A stretch of DNA of 64,000 bases from AP-15 sp963845735 (GTDB lineage: Bacteria; Pseudomonadota; Alphaproteobacteria; ATCC43930; CGMCC-115725). Within the stretch, counting starts at the first letter, position 1. Every line of letters begins with the position of its first letter. A model generated the notes under the pieces. The model ran no database searches. It saw only the letters and a list, made by a program, of their open reading frames with translations, and was not told the origin of the DNA. Positions 18,328-28,200 of the stretch are shown here, piece after piece. The stretch covers positions 111,383 to 175,382 of the forward strand of contig CAWJTR010000002.1 of assembly GCA_963845735.1 (NCBI GenBank), in the 5' to 3' direction. The position numbers were made by a program, and so were the translations under genes.

Positions 18328-20409
18328 ATGAGTACGACGTTTGAGCCAATCGACGAGCTTTGCATCAATACCATCCGGACGCTGTCGATCGACGCGGTCC
18401 AGAAAGCGAACTCGGGACATCCGGGGATGCCGCTGGGCGCGGCGCCGATGGCGTACGTCTTGTGGACGCGCCATCTGCGGCACAATCCCACCAACCCCAA
18501 ATGGCCCGATCGCGATCGTTTTGTGCTGTCCGCCGGGCATGCCAGCATGCTGCTCTACAGCCTGCTGTTCCTCACCGGTTACGACCTTACGATGGACGAC
18601 ATACAGCAATTTCGCCAATGGGATAGCCGTACCCCGGGGCATCCCGAGTATGGCGTGGCGCCAGGTGCGGAAGTTACGACGGGTCCGTTGGGTCAAGGTG
18701 TTGGAAACGCGGTGGGATTCGCAATCGCGGAGCGTTGGCTGGCCGCCACCTTCAATCGGTCGGGCCATGAGGTGGTGAAGCACTACACGTATGTAATGGC
18801 TAGCGACGGCGACATGATGGAAGGCGTCGCGGCGGAGGCCGCCTCGATCGCGGGTCAGTTTGGGCTCGGACGATTAATCGTGCTCTACGACGCCAACCAG
18901 ATAACGCTCTCGGCCAGCGCCGATGTAACTTTCACCGAAGATGTCGGCGCGCGATTCCAGGCCTATGGATGGCATGTGCAGCATATCGACGGGCAGGATA
19001 CAGCCGCGGTCGATGCTGCCCTAACCAAGGCAAAGGCGATCGATGACCGGCCGTCGCTGATCGTGGCGCGCACGCATATCGGTTATGGCAGTCCGCATAA
19101 GCATGACACTTTTGAGGCGCATGGCGAGCCCTTGGGCGTCGAGGAGGTGCGGTTAACCAAACGCGCGCTGGGATGGCCTGAAGACAAGGTTTTCTACATC
19201 CCCGAGGAAGCCTTGGCCCAGTTTCGCAAGGCGGTCGAGCAAGGGCGCGAGTTGGAGACCCAATGGAATGGACGGGTGGACGCGTTGGGCGCCGTCGATC
19301 CACAGGCAGCCGGGACGTTTCGGCAGGTGCTCACCGGTGAGCTGCCGAAAGGATGGGAAGCGGGACTTCCCCGCTTCACGCCGGCGGACGGCGCGATGGC
19401 GACCCGCGACGCCGGGCAGAGAGCTATCAACGCGCTGGCCGATGTCCTCCCTAACCTAATTGGCGGCTCGGCCGACCTCGATCCGTCCACGCGCACCGCG
19501 CTCAAGGGACACGGCGACTTCGAGAGTCCCCTGTTTAAGCCTCCCGAGGGTGCGCCGCCGACCCAGGGACTGGTGGGCGGTCCGAAGGGATATGGCGGAC
19601 GGAATATTCATTTCGGTATTCGCGAGCACGCGATGGCCGGGATTGCCACGGGCATGGCCCTGCATGGCGGCGTCCTGCCCTTTGCCGCCACCTTCTTTAC
19701 GTTTTCCGACTACATGCGGCCAAGCATCAGACTGGCGGCGTTGAGCAAGGCCCACGTCATCTATGTATGGACCCACGACAGCATCGGATTGGGCGAGGAC
19801 GGACCTACGCATCAGCCGGTGGAACACCTGGCAAGCCTTCGCGCGCTTCCTGATCTGACGCTGCTGCGCCCGGCGGACGCCAATGAGACCGTGGAGGCGT
19901 GGAAGATCGCGGTTGCGCACACCTCGGGGCCGGTAGGACTTGTGCTTACGCGCCAGAGATTACCTATTCTGGACCGCTCAACGCTGGCGCCGGCTTCGGG
20001 AGTGGCGAAAGGAGCGTATGTCCTCAGCGACTGCGCTACGGGTTCGCCGAGCGTTATCCTGATCGCTACCGGTTCCGAAGTGTCGGTTGCGCTAGAAGCG
20101 CACAACCAACTGACGCGCGAAGGAATTGCAAGCCGGGTCGTCTCGATGCCGTCGTGGGATTTGTTTCAGTCGCAACCGCAATCCTACAGGGACACGGTTC
20201 TTCCTCCCGGCGTCAGGGCGCGAGTCAGCATCGAGGCGGGCTCCACGCTCGGATGGGAGCGCTATGTGGGCCTCGACGGCGCAATCATCGGGCTGAATCG
20301 CTTCGGTGCGTCGGCGCCCGGTGAGATCGTGATGCGTGAGCTGGGCTTCACCCCGGAACACGTTGTCAAAGCTGCCAAATCGCTGATCCCGGGCCACCAA
20401 CCCGGATAG
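18328..20409 (+). CDS. tkt: Transketolase
   Basis: A 693-residue thiamine-diphosphate enzyme that moves two-carbon units between sugar phosphates (pentose phosphate or Calvin pathway). Visible motifs are KANSGHPGMPLGAAP at the N-terminus, the ThDP-binding GDGDMMEG type (ASDGDMMEGV), HDSIGLGEDGPTHQPVEHLA in the pyrimidine-binding domain and a complete C-terminal domain (IATGSEVSVALEA). GGAGGAG precedes the ATG at 18328. Codons with A or T at third positions appear more often than in neighbouring genes, which could mean acquisition. No other pentose-phosphate gene is nearby. Confidence 0.94.
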   Translation: MSTTFEPIDELCINTIRTLSIDAVQKANSGHPGMPLGAAPMAYVLWTRHLRHNPTNPKWPDRDRFVLSAGHASMLLYSLLFLTGYDLTMDDIQQFRQWDSRTPGHPEYGVAPGAEVTTGPLGQGVGNAVGFAIAERWLAATFNRSGHEVVKHYTYVMASDGDMMEGVAAEAASIAGQFGLGRLIVLYDANQITLSASADVTFTEDVGARFQAYGWHVQHIDGQDTAAVDAALTKAKAIDDRPSLIVARTHIGYGSPHKHDTFEAHGEPLGVEEVRLTKRALGWPEDKVFYIPEEALAQFRKAVEQGRELETQWNGRVDALGAVDPQAAGTFRQVLTGELPKGWEAGLPRFTPADGAMATRDAGQRAINALADVLPNLIGGSADLDPSTRTALKGHGDFESPLFKPPEGAPPTQGLVGGPKGYGGRNIHFGIREHAMAGIATGMALHGGVLPFAATFFTFSDYMRPSIRLAALSKAHVIYVWTHDSIGLGEDGPTHQPVEHLASLRALPDLTLLRPADANETVEAWKIAVAHTSGPVGLVLTRQRLPILDRSTLAPASGVAKGAYVLSDCATGSPSVILIATGSEVSVALEAHNQLTREGIASRVVSMPSWDLFQSQPQSYRDTVLPPGVRARVSIEAGSTLGWERYVGLDGAIIGLNRFGASAPGEIVMRELGFTPEHVVKAAKSLIPGHQPG

Positions 20410-20475
20410 AACCGGCGGACCGGACGGCGACGGCGACTTATGCCAAAGGGGAAGATCGCGGTGTGACGCTCCGGG

Positions 20476-21114
20476 CTAACCGTTCGTGGCGGGATCGGGA
20501 TGTAGGAGCATAAAAGCTGTCGTCGCTTTACCGGCGCGATGCTCGGCCTCGGCCGGCCCTGGGGCTGGGGCGACTCCGAGCAGCAAGCCGACCATCAGCC
20601 CCTCCCAGAGAAGTCCGAAATACTGCGCCACCATTTCCGTCGGATCTGCCGGGCCCAACAGCCCGCTCGACTGCGCATTCGCCAAAAGCTTGGTGAGCGC
20701 CCGGCGAGCACCACCGCGGCCGGCGGCATCGAGAGTTTGGGCAATCTCGGGTGAGCGCGATGCCTCCGCGATCGCCAAGCGGAATGCCGTAATCACATGA
20801 GCGTCGGTGGTCTCGCGGATCAGGTTCGTGGCAAACGCCGTAAGGGTGGCGGCCAGCATCTGCCGGTTCCGCGGCGCCGGCAGGTCGGGCAGCAGCTGCA
20901 TCCGCTCGGCGCGGCGCTTGATGCAGGCGACAAGCACGGCCTGTTTGCTGCTGAAGTTCGCGTAGAGATCGCGTTTGGAAACCTTGGCGCGCCTGGCGAT
21001 GTCGAGCGTGCTGGTCCCGGCATAACCCTCGTCGGTGAATGCCTCGAAGGCGGCGCCGAGAATGCGGTCGTGCATTGCGGTTGCAGCCGGCACGGGGTGG
21101 CTGGATCTTTTCAT
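20476..21114 (-). CDS. TetR/AcrR-family transcriptional regulator
   Basis: A 212-residue regulator. The N-terminal HTH reads MHDRILGAAFEAFTDEGYAG, then STLDIARRAKVSKRDLYANFSSK, followed by a helical ligand-binding domain. The start ATG at 21112-21114 was chosen because the DNA-binding domain begins about 15 residues later. The gene is divergent from the MFS gene and shares with it a short promoter region rich in GTACCG half-sites, so it probably represses itself and the transporter. Confidence 0.87.
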   Translation of the reverse strand: MKRSSHPVPAATAMHDRILGAAFEAFTDEGYAGTSTLDIARRAKVSKRDLYANFSSKQAVLVACIKRRAERMQLLPDLPAPRNRQMLAATLTAFATNLIRETTDAHVITAFRLAIAEASRSPEIAQTLDAAGRGGARRALTKLLANAQSSGLLGPADPTEMVAQYFGLLWEGLMVGLLLGVAPAPGPAEAEHRAGKATTAFMLLHPDPATNG

Positions 21115-21138
21115 GCTCGCCAACAATTCCTCTTGTGG

Positions 21139-21179
21139 CGGTACCAGGGCGTACCGTATTATCGGTACTGAACGGTACC
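21139..21179. promoter_or_regulatory. Likely TetR operator array (GTACCG/CGGTAC half-sites)
   Basis: CGGTAC starts at 21139, GTACCG at 21151, CGGTAC at 21163 and CGGTAC at 21173. GTACCG-N6-CGGTAC (21151-21168) is a perfect inverted repeat, and successive half-sites are 12, 12 and 10 bp apart. The array lies in the 88 bp between the divergent TetR and MFS genes, where an operator is expected. Confidence 0.6.
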
Positions 21180-21202
21180 CGCAACTTTGCCCCGAGCGTC
21201 CC

Positions 21203-22564
21203 ATGAGTGTCCAGACTCTTCGTTCCTCCGCCGCGCGAAGCCGGCAAGGCCATGCCCGGGCCGGCGGCGCCGGCACAGCCAACCGCTCCGGAGCACCGCG
21301 AGCGGCCTGGCTGATTGTCGGCCTGCTCTTTCTGTTCATGTTGATCAACTTTGCCGACAAGGCGGTGATCGGCATCGCCGCCGTTCCGCTGATGACCGAG
21401 CTGGGGCTGAGCCCGCGCCAGTTCGGCTTGCTCGGCTCGAGCTTTTTCCTGTTGTTTTCGCTGTCCGCGATCATTACCGGCTTCATCGTCAATCACGTGC
21501 AGACGCGCTGGGCCTTGCTGGTCATGGGCCTGATGTGGGCGTTGACGCAGTTCCCGATGATCGGGAGCGCCGGGTTTTTCACCATCGTGGCCTCGCGGAT
21601 AGCGCTCGGCGCCGCTGAGGGCCCGGCCTACCCGGTAGCCCTACATTCGACCTACAAGTGGTTCCCGAACGAACTGCGCACCCTGCCGACCGCGATCGTC
21701 GCGCAAGGCGCCGGCGTCGGGATCATGGTCGCGCTGCCGGCGCTCAATTGGGTCATCGTGCATTATTCCTGGCACTGGGCGTTCGGCGTGCTCGGCGTCG
21801 CCGGGCTCGCCTGGACCGTGGCGTGGCTGGCGCTCGGCCGCGAGGGACCCCTGGTCGCTGGCGGAGGCGCGAACGAGGCGGCGGTTACGCAACCGAAGAT
21901 TGCTTACCGGCGGCTGTTGCTCAGTCCGACCATCATCGGGTGCTGGTGCGCAATGTTCGGCGCCCAATGGGGATTGTCGCTGGCGTTGTCGTGGCTGGGC
22001 GCCTTTCTGATCAAAGGGCTCGGCCTGTCGCAGGGCTCTATCGGTTTGCTGGGGGCGCTGCCGGCGGGTCTCAGCGTGATCCTGGTCATCAGTACGGGCT
22101 GGGGCTCGCAGCGGCTCCTCGCCCGCGGCGTATCGAGCCGGGTGGCGCGAGGGATCCTTGGCGGCGCGTGCGTCGCGCTCGGCGGCGCGGCAATGGCCAT
22201 CATGCCATACGCGCCGGGGATCGCCGCAAAGATCGCCCTGACGACGATCGGGGTGGCCGTGCCTTCGGCGATTTACGTGATCGCCCAGACCGTCGTCGGC
22301 GAGATTACGCCGGTCGCACAGCGCGGCGCGCTCCTCGCGATCAGTACTGCCGTCAGCACCTCGGCCGGGTTGCTCGCGCCTTACGTGATGGGGAGCGTCG
22401 TCCAGACCGCGGCAACGCCGCTCGCCGGGTTCAACACCGGCTTCATGATTTGCGGCATCATCATGCTGGTCGGCGGCCTCATCGGGATGGCGCTGATCCG
22501 CCCCGAGCGCGAGGCAAGCCGCTGGCTCCGGGAAATGTCGGAACAGGCGATCGGAACGACGTGA
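21203..22564 (+). CDS. MFS transporter (anion/cation symporter-like)
   Basis: A 453-residue major facilitator with about 12 hydrophobic helices after a polar N-terminus. The first helices read WLIVGLLFLFMLINFADKAVIG, the family loop-2/3 region includes NHVQTRWALLVMG, and SRIALGAAEGPAYPVALH matches the ACS-type helix 4/5 motif. Substrates in that group are mostly organic anions. It is probably controlled by the divergent TetR gene. The start ATG at 21203 has only a weak ribosome site. Confidence 0.85.
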   Translation: MSVQTLRSSAARSRQGHARAGGAGTANRSGAPRAAWLIVGLLFLFMLINFADKAVIGIAAVPLMTELGLSPRQFGLLGSSFFLLFSLSAIITGFIVNHVQTRWALLVMGLMWALTQFPMIGSAGFFTIVASRIALGAAEGPAYPVALHSTYKWFPNELRTLPTAIVAQGAGVGIMVALPALNWVIVHYSWHWAFGVLGVAGLAWTVAWLALGREGPLVAGGGANEAAVTQPKIAYRRLLLSPTIIGCWCAMFGAQWGLSLALSWLGAFLIKGLGLSQGSIGLLGALPAGLSVILVISTGWGSQRLLARGVSSRVARGILGGACVALGGAAMAIMPYAPGIAAKIALTTIGVAVPSAIYVIAQTVVGEITPVAQRGALLAISTAVSTSAGLLAPYVMGSVVQTAATPLAGFNTGFMICGIIMLVGGLIGMALIRPEREASRWLREMSEQAIGTT

Positions 22565-22615
22565 AGTGCGCGTGACCAGTCGCGACGGCCCAGAGTGCCG
22601 TCGTGCTGGCGCCGC

Positions 22616-23334
22616 TCAAAGTCCGCAATTCGGGTAATTTGGGTAGGGACAAGACGGGTTCGGGTACGGGTATGGGTACGCGTACGCCGGATAGGCCGTA
22701 CTGGCAACGGCACCGCCGACGATGGCGCCCGCCGCGACACCGGCGGCAACACCGCCCCAACCTGGGCCGCCGTAATAGCCGCCTCCTCCATAATAGCCGC
22801 CACCGCTGACGTTGACGTTGCGGTTTACATTGGCGGTACCGCCACGGTTGATATTGGCGTTCCCGCCGCGGTTGATATTGGCGTTCCCGCCACGGTTGAT
22901 ATTGGCGCTGTTAAAGTTTCCGCGGTTGACACTTCCCCCGGCGGCGCCGGCCCAGGAACCACCGCGAGCGGCACCGCCACGGTTGACCCCGCCTCCGGCG
23001 CCGCGGTTGTAACCCCCGCGGTTGGCGCCCCCTCCGGCAAAACTACCGCCACCACCGCGATAACCACCACCCCGCCACCGCGAAAACCACCGCCGCCAGC
23101 CCCGGCCGCCGCCGCCACCCCGGCCGCCGCCACCGCCTCGGCCGCCGCCACCGCCTCGGCCGCCGCCGCCGCGAGCCACAAGCACCAATGGCGCATTCGC
23201 GCCTCCGCCGTCGGCATGGCGGCGATACCGCGGGCCATGCTGCCGCTCCAGACGGCGGTCGCGGCGGGCGCTTTGGTGGCCATCAATCCGGCCAACGCGA
23301 TCGACGAAACGAAAAGCAGATACTTGGTTATCAT
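22616..23334 (-). CDS. Gly/Asn-rich secreted protein with short repeats, frameshifted
   Basis: A signal peptide (MITKYLLFVSSIALAGLMATKAPA) starts at 23334 behind a GGGAGG ribosome site. The frame changes near 23260, after which the protein reads RDRRLERQHGPRYRR, a long Gly/Arg-rich tract, NRGG-rich repeats (NINRGGNA units), then YYGGGGYYGG and a hydrophobic GVAAGVAAGAIVGGAVA segment before a Pro/Tyr-rich end (stop 22616). It resembles the low-complexity envelope proteins common in this bacterial group. Function is unknown. The frame break may be a read error in GC-rich repeats. Confidence 0.6.
22842..22910 (-). repeat. 24-bp tandem coding repeat (NINRGGNA)
   Basis: Near-identical 24-bp units start at 22842, 22866 and 22890 (third partial), differing at one or two positions. 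Each encodes eight residues of the Asn/Gly-rich protein. Confidence 0.7.
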
Positions 23335-23465
23335 CCCGGCCTCCCTCGGTGGCTTTGGCCTAAGTTTCGGCCCGGCTTAGGACTGCTTCGGCCTAATGTG
23401 GGGGCCATTATGGCATAGCCGATCCCACGACCGACAACAATCCGCGCTTTTGTGATTGATTCATA

Positions 23466-23478
23466 TCACTTAAAGTGA
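23466..23478. promoter_or_regulatory. 13-bp palindrome upstream of lipoprotein gene
   Basis: TCACTTAAAGTGA is symmetric around one central base and lies 61-73 bp before the lipoprotein start in an AT-rich patch. It is a plausible operator; no regulator can be named. Confidence 0.35.
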
Positions 23479-23538
23479 GCAAATTCCGCCGTAACTGTGG
23501 CCGTCTCGAAAAAAATCTTCTGACGACGGGAGGAAAGG

Positions 23539-23982
23539 ATGAACGGCAAAACCGCAGCTGTACTGTTGTCGGCAGTGTTGGCTGCCTGTGTGCAAACACC
23601 ACCGCCGCAGGTCGCAGCTTCATCCGCATCGTCGCCGCCTCCGGCTCCCGCGGCGGCACCAACACCACCCCCGGCTCCGGCACCATCCGCGGTCCCCGCG
23701 GCAGCACCGGCTCAGCCACCGGCGGCCAAATCGGCACCAACGGACCATATCGTCAATATTCGCGAGGCAAGCTGCCAAAACCTGCTGAGATTATCGCCGG
23801 AGGATCGCGCCGCAGCGTCGATGTTTTATGTCGGCTATCAGGCGTCCCACTACCGGGCCAGAACCATCAATGTCAGCGTGATCCCCAGTATCGAGGCTCA
23901 AGCCGTCACTTACTGCCAAGAGAACCCCAACTGGTCGGCCGCCCAGGCTTTTGCCCAAGCCTACTTACGAGCCCGAAGTTGA
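23539..23982 (+). CDS. Pro/Ala-rich lipoprotein with HdeA-like domain
   Basis: A 147-residue envelope protein. The lipobox LAAC gives an acylated Cys near residue 17. A Pro/Ala-rich linker (about 20-68) tethers a C-terminal domain (about 70-147) with the HdeA-like pattern: ASCQNLLRLSPEDR, a YVGYQASHY stretch and VTYCQENPNWS, with two Cys able to form the conserved disulfide. HdeA proteins are periplasmic acid-stress chaperones, but the match here is by pattern only. GGGAGGAAAGG precedes the ATG. Confidence 0.7.
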   Translation: MNGKTAAVLLSAVLAACVQTPPPQVAASSASSPPPAPAAAPTPPPAPAPSAVPAAAPAQPPAAKSAPTDHIVNIREASCQNLLRLSPEDRAAASMFYVGYQASHYRARTINVSVIPSIEAQAVTYCQENPNWSAAQAFAQAYLRARS

Positions 23983-24121
23983 CGTCGCGCGCCGGTCCCG
24001 GCGCCGAGTGCCCACAGGCTAGGATCGGACGGCCGTCCGCGTTGCGGGGTTGCGATCGTGTCCCATGTCGCTTGCGACCCGCGGAGCCGCGGGTTAAGAA
24101 ATTCGCCGGGGGTGGGTTCCG

Positions 24122-25210
24122 GTGAGAAATCGCAGTTCCCTTTGGTTTTGGTGGATTTTGCCGGCCGTCGCGATCGGATTGGCGTCGTGCAAGCCGGACA
24201 CCAAAGCCCAGGCGCCCGAGGTGCGCCCTGTGCGGACGGTCACCGCCAGCCGGGGCGAGGCCAGCGAAACCGTGGTGCTAACCGGGCACGTCCAGGCCGA
24301 AGACGAGCCGGCGCTCGCCTTTCGTATCGCCGGGCGGCTTATCGAGAGACCGGTCAATATCGGCGAGCGGGTCAAGGCGGGACAAGTGCTCGCCAAGCTC
24401 GACCCGGAGAATGAGCTCAACGAACTGCGCTCGGCGGAATCCGCCCTTGCGGCCGCACAAGGACAACTGACCTACGCGCGCGGCACCTTCGAACGGCAGC
24501 GACAGTTGCTGGCTAACGGACATACACCTCGAGCCCGCTTCGATCAGGCCCAGAACGCATTGCAAAGCGCGCAGTCCCAGGTCGACAACGCGCAAGCTCA
24601 GTTGCAGATCGCGCGCGACCGCGTCGGCTGGACCACCTTGACGGCGGATGCGACCGGGACGGTCACTGCCCGAGGCGCCGAACCGGGCGAGGTCGTGCAG
24701 GCCGGACAGATGATCGTTCGACTTGCCCGTCAGGGCGGCCGCGATGCCGTTTTCGACGTGCCGGCCCAATTACTCAGGTCAGCGCCAAGCGACGCCCCGA
24801 TCACGGTGCGTCTGACCGACGATCCCAGCGTGACGGCGACCGGGCGAGTGCGGGAAGTCGGGGCGCGGGCCGACCCTGTCACCCGGACCTTCGAGGTCAA
24901 AGTTGGATTGAACGAGCCGCCGGAGGCGATGCGGCTCGGCGCAACCGTTACCGGAACCGTCAATCTGCCATCCGAACCGGTCATCGCCATCCCCGCCACA
25001 GCCCTGACCGAACTCAATCGCCAACCCGCTGTATGGATCGTCGACCCGAAAGCCCTGACGGTGTCTCTGCGTAACGTGGAATTGCTGCGCCACGACCCGG
25101 GCACGGTCGTAATTGCCGATGGCCTCGACACCGGCGATATTGTCGTGACGGCAGGAATCCAGGCGCTTCATCCCGGCCAGAAAGTGCGACTGCTCGGATC
25201 GTCCTCTTAG
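24122..25210 (+). CDS. RND efflux periplasmic adaptor (membrane fusion protein)
   Basis: A 362-residue adaptor linking an RND pump to an outer-membrane channel. An N-terminal lipobox (IGLASC) suggests lipid anchoring. A split biotinyl-lipoyl domain (AFRIAGRLIERPVNIGERVKAGQVLAKLDP) flanks a coiled-coil hairpin (about residues 95-165); beta-barrel and membrane-proximal domains follow. GTG start at 24122. The stop codon is immediately followed by the ATG of the pump gene, so the two are coupled. Confidence 0.9.
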   Translation: MRNRSSLWFWWILPAVAIGLASCKPDTKAQAPEVRPVRTVTASRGEASETVVLTGHVQAEDEPALAFRIAGRLIERPVNIGERVKAGQVLAKLDPENELNELRSAESALAAAQGQLTYARGTFERQRQLLANGHTPRARFDQAQNALQSAQSQVDNAQAQLQIARDRVGWTTLTADATGTVTARGAEPGEVVQAGQMIVRLARQGGRDAVFDVPAQLLRSAPSDAPITVRLTDDPSVTATGRVREVGARADPVTRTFEVKVGLNEPPEAMRLGATVTGTVNLPSEPVIAIPATALTELNRQPAVWIVDPKALTVSLRNVELLRHDPGTVVIADGLDTGDIVVTAGIQALHPGQKVRLLGSSS

Positions 25211-28200
25211 ATGCAGTTCAATCTTTCGAAGTGGGCGCTCGAGAACCGGTCTCTCGTCGTCTACATCATGATCGCGGCGACGATCGCCGGATTGGCTGCT
25301 TTCTTCAGCTTAGGGCGAGACGAAGATCCGCCCTTCGTCATCAAGACAATGGTTGTGCAAGCCGCGTGGCCCGGCGCGACGTTGAACGACACCTTGCAGC
25401 AGGTTACCGACCGGCTCGAGCGGACCCTTCAGGAAACGCCGAGCCTCGATTTTCTGCGGAGCTTTACCAGCCCTGGTCTGACGACCATCTTTGTCAATCT
25501 GAAAGGCGATACCCGCGCCGCGCAAATTCCCGCCATATGGTACGACGTTCGCACCAGCATCGGCGATATGCGCCATACTCTCCCGGCTGGCGTGATCGGT
25601 CCGGGGTTCAACGATAAATTCGGCGATGTTTACGGTATTATCTACGGCGTTACCGCCGACGGATTTTCCCATCGCGAACTGAAAGACTACGCAGAGGATA
25701 TCCGCTCCCGGCTGATGCAAGTGCCGGACGTAGCGAAAATCGAGATCCTTGGGGCCCAGGACGAAAAGATCTTCGTCGAATTCTCGGTTCAGCAACTCGC
25801 CGGTTTGGGGATCGACCGGTCGGCTCTGGCCGCCGCCCTGGCAGCGCAAAACATCGTCAGCCCGTCCGGGGTTCTGCAAACCGGCAAGGAAAGGCTGATC
25901 CTGCGGGTATCGGGGGCATTCGAATCCGAGCGGGACATCCTGGCGGTCAATTTTGTCGCGAACGGCCGCCTGATCCGGCTGCGCGACATCGCCCAAGTGC
26001 ACCGCGATTATTCCGACCCGCCGCAGCCGATGTTCCGGGTCAACGGAAAACCGGCCATCGGAATCGCCATCTCGATGCGCGATGGCGGCGATATATTGAC
26101 CCTCGGCCGGAACATCAAAGAGGCCATGCGCGAGATCAAGGCCGATCTGCCGCTTGGCATCGAGCCGATACTTGTTGCCGATCAGCCGTTTGTCGTCGAT
26201 CACGCCATTCGCGACTTCACGACATCGCTGTGGCAGGCGATCGCCATCATCATGGCCGTGAGCTTTGTCAGTCTCGGCATTCGGGCCGGCGCCGTCATCG
26301 CGCTTTCGATCCCGCTGACGCTCGCCCTGGTGTTCCCGATCATGGAGATGACCGGGATCGATCTGCAGCGGATTTCCCTGGGCGCGCTGATCATCGCTCT
26401 GGGCCTGCTGGTCGACGATGCGATGACCACTGTCGACGTCATGACTTCTCGCCTCGCAGCCGGCGACAGCAAAGAGGATGCGGCGACATTCGCCTATAAA
26501 ACCCTCGCGGTGCCGATGCTGACCGGGTCGTTTGTCACTGCAGCGGGTTTCATACCGATCGGCTTCGCCAGGAGTTCGGCTGGCGAATACACCTTTTCGA
26601 TTTTCGCGGTTGTGTCCTACGCGCTGATACTCTCCTGGTTTGTGGCGGTCATCTTTGCGCCGTTGCTCGGCGTCGTGCTCCTCGCCAAACCCAAAACAAA
26701 ACCGTCCGACAAGCCCAGCGCGATCCTCGGCTACTTTCGCGGGTTTTTGCTCGGCGCGATGCGGGCGCGCTGGGTCACCATCGGTATAACCGTGGCGGGT
26801 TTTGTCGCGGCGGTGCTGGCGAGCCCGTTCGTGGCCCGGCAGTTCTTTCCGCCGTCGGATCGTCCGGACCTTCTGGTCGACCTGTCATTGCCACAGAACG
26901 CCTCGATTTTTGCCAGTGAAGACGCAGCTAAAACACTCGATGGCCTGTTGGCGGGCGACCCCGACGTGGATCGGTGGAGCACCTATGTCGGGCGCGGCGC
27001 GATCCGCTTTTATCTGCCCCTCAACGTCGAACTGCCGAACCCCTTCTTCACCCAGGCTGTCGTTCTTGCCAAGGATGTGGCGGCCCGTGAACGGCTGCAG
27101 AAAAAGCTCGAGGCAGAGCTTGCCGACAAAATCCCGAGTGCGGTGAACCGAGTGTCGCCACTGGGTCTAGGTCCGCCGGTCGGGTGGCCTGTGCAGTATC
27201 GCGTCAGCGGTTCGGATATCAGCGAGTTGCGCGACATCGCGTTGCGGCTTGCGCAAATCGTGGCGAGCGATCCCGGTGCGAGGCATGTCAATTTCGACTG
27301 GATGGAACCGGCGCGGATGGTTCGCGTCCAGATCGACCAGGATCAGGCGCGGTTGCTGGGCGTCAGCACGCAGGCGATCGCCACGGTAATGAACAGCGTG
27401 GTGACGGGCCAGCCGGTTACCCAGGTCCGCGATGGCATCTACCTGGTCGAGGTCCTGACGCGAGCGACCGACGAAGATCGCCTGTCGCTTTCGACCTTGC
27501 GGACATTGCAGATCCCGCTGCAAAACGGCCGCACGGTTCCGCTAAGTCAGATCGCGACCTTCGAGTTCGCTCAGGAATACCCGTTGATCTGGCGGCGTGA
27601 CCGTTTGCCGACATTGACCGTACAAGCCGATGTCGCCCCGGGTGTGCTACCCGAGACCGTGGTCGCCGCGCTCGCTCCGGCGGTAGCCAAATTGAGCGAG
27701 AACTTGCCGGCATCCTATCGGATCGAGGTCGGAGGCACGGTGGAGGAAAGCGCGAAATCCCAGGCTTCTGTTTTCGCCGTCGTGCCGTTGATGCTGTTCG
27801 TGATGCTGTCTTTCCTGATGCTTCAATTGAGAAGTTTCAACCGGCTCTTTCTGGTCCTCAGCGTCGTCCCGATGGGCTTGATTGGCGTCGTTGCGGCGCT
27901 GCTTCTGTTCGGCCAGCCTCTTGGGTTCGTGGCCATTCTCGGCATTCTGGCGCTGATTGGAATGATCGCCCGAAACGCGGTGATCCTTATCGAGCAGATC
28001 GATTACGAACTGGCGCAGGGTCTCGATGTCTGGAATGCAGTCATCGAGGCGAGCGTGTCCCGTTTCCGCCCGATCATGCTGACGGCGATATCCACGGTTC
28101 TCGGGCTGATCCCGATTGCGGTTACGATATTCTGGGGCCCGATGGCCATCGCCGTCATGGGCGGTCTGCTGGTCGCCACGGTTCTCACTCTGATATTTCT

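Noticed and set aside
22595..23380. A 261-residue plus-strand frame rich in Ala/Thr/Val
   Set aside because: It is the antisense shadow of the Gly/Asn-rich protein; only the minus strand has a signal peptide with a good ribosome site.
23466..23478. Terminator of the upstream Gly-rich gene
   Set aside because: The palindrome has only six-base arms without a T-run, and the Gly-rich gene reads away from it; an operator reading is more fitting.
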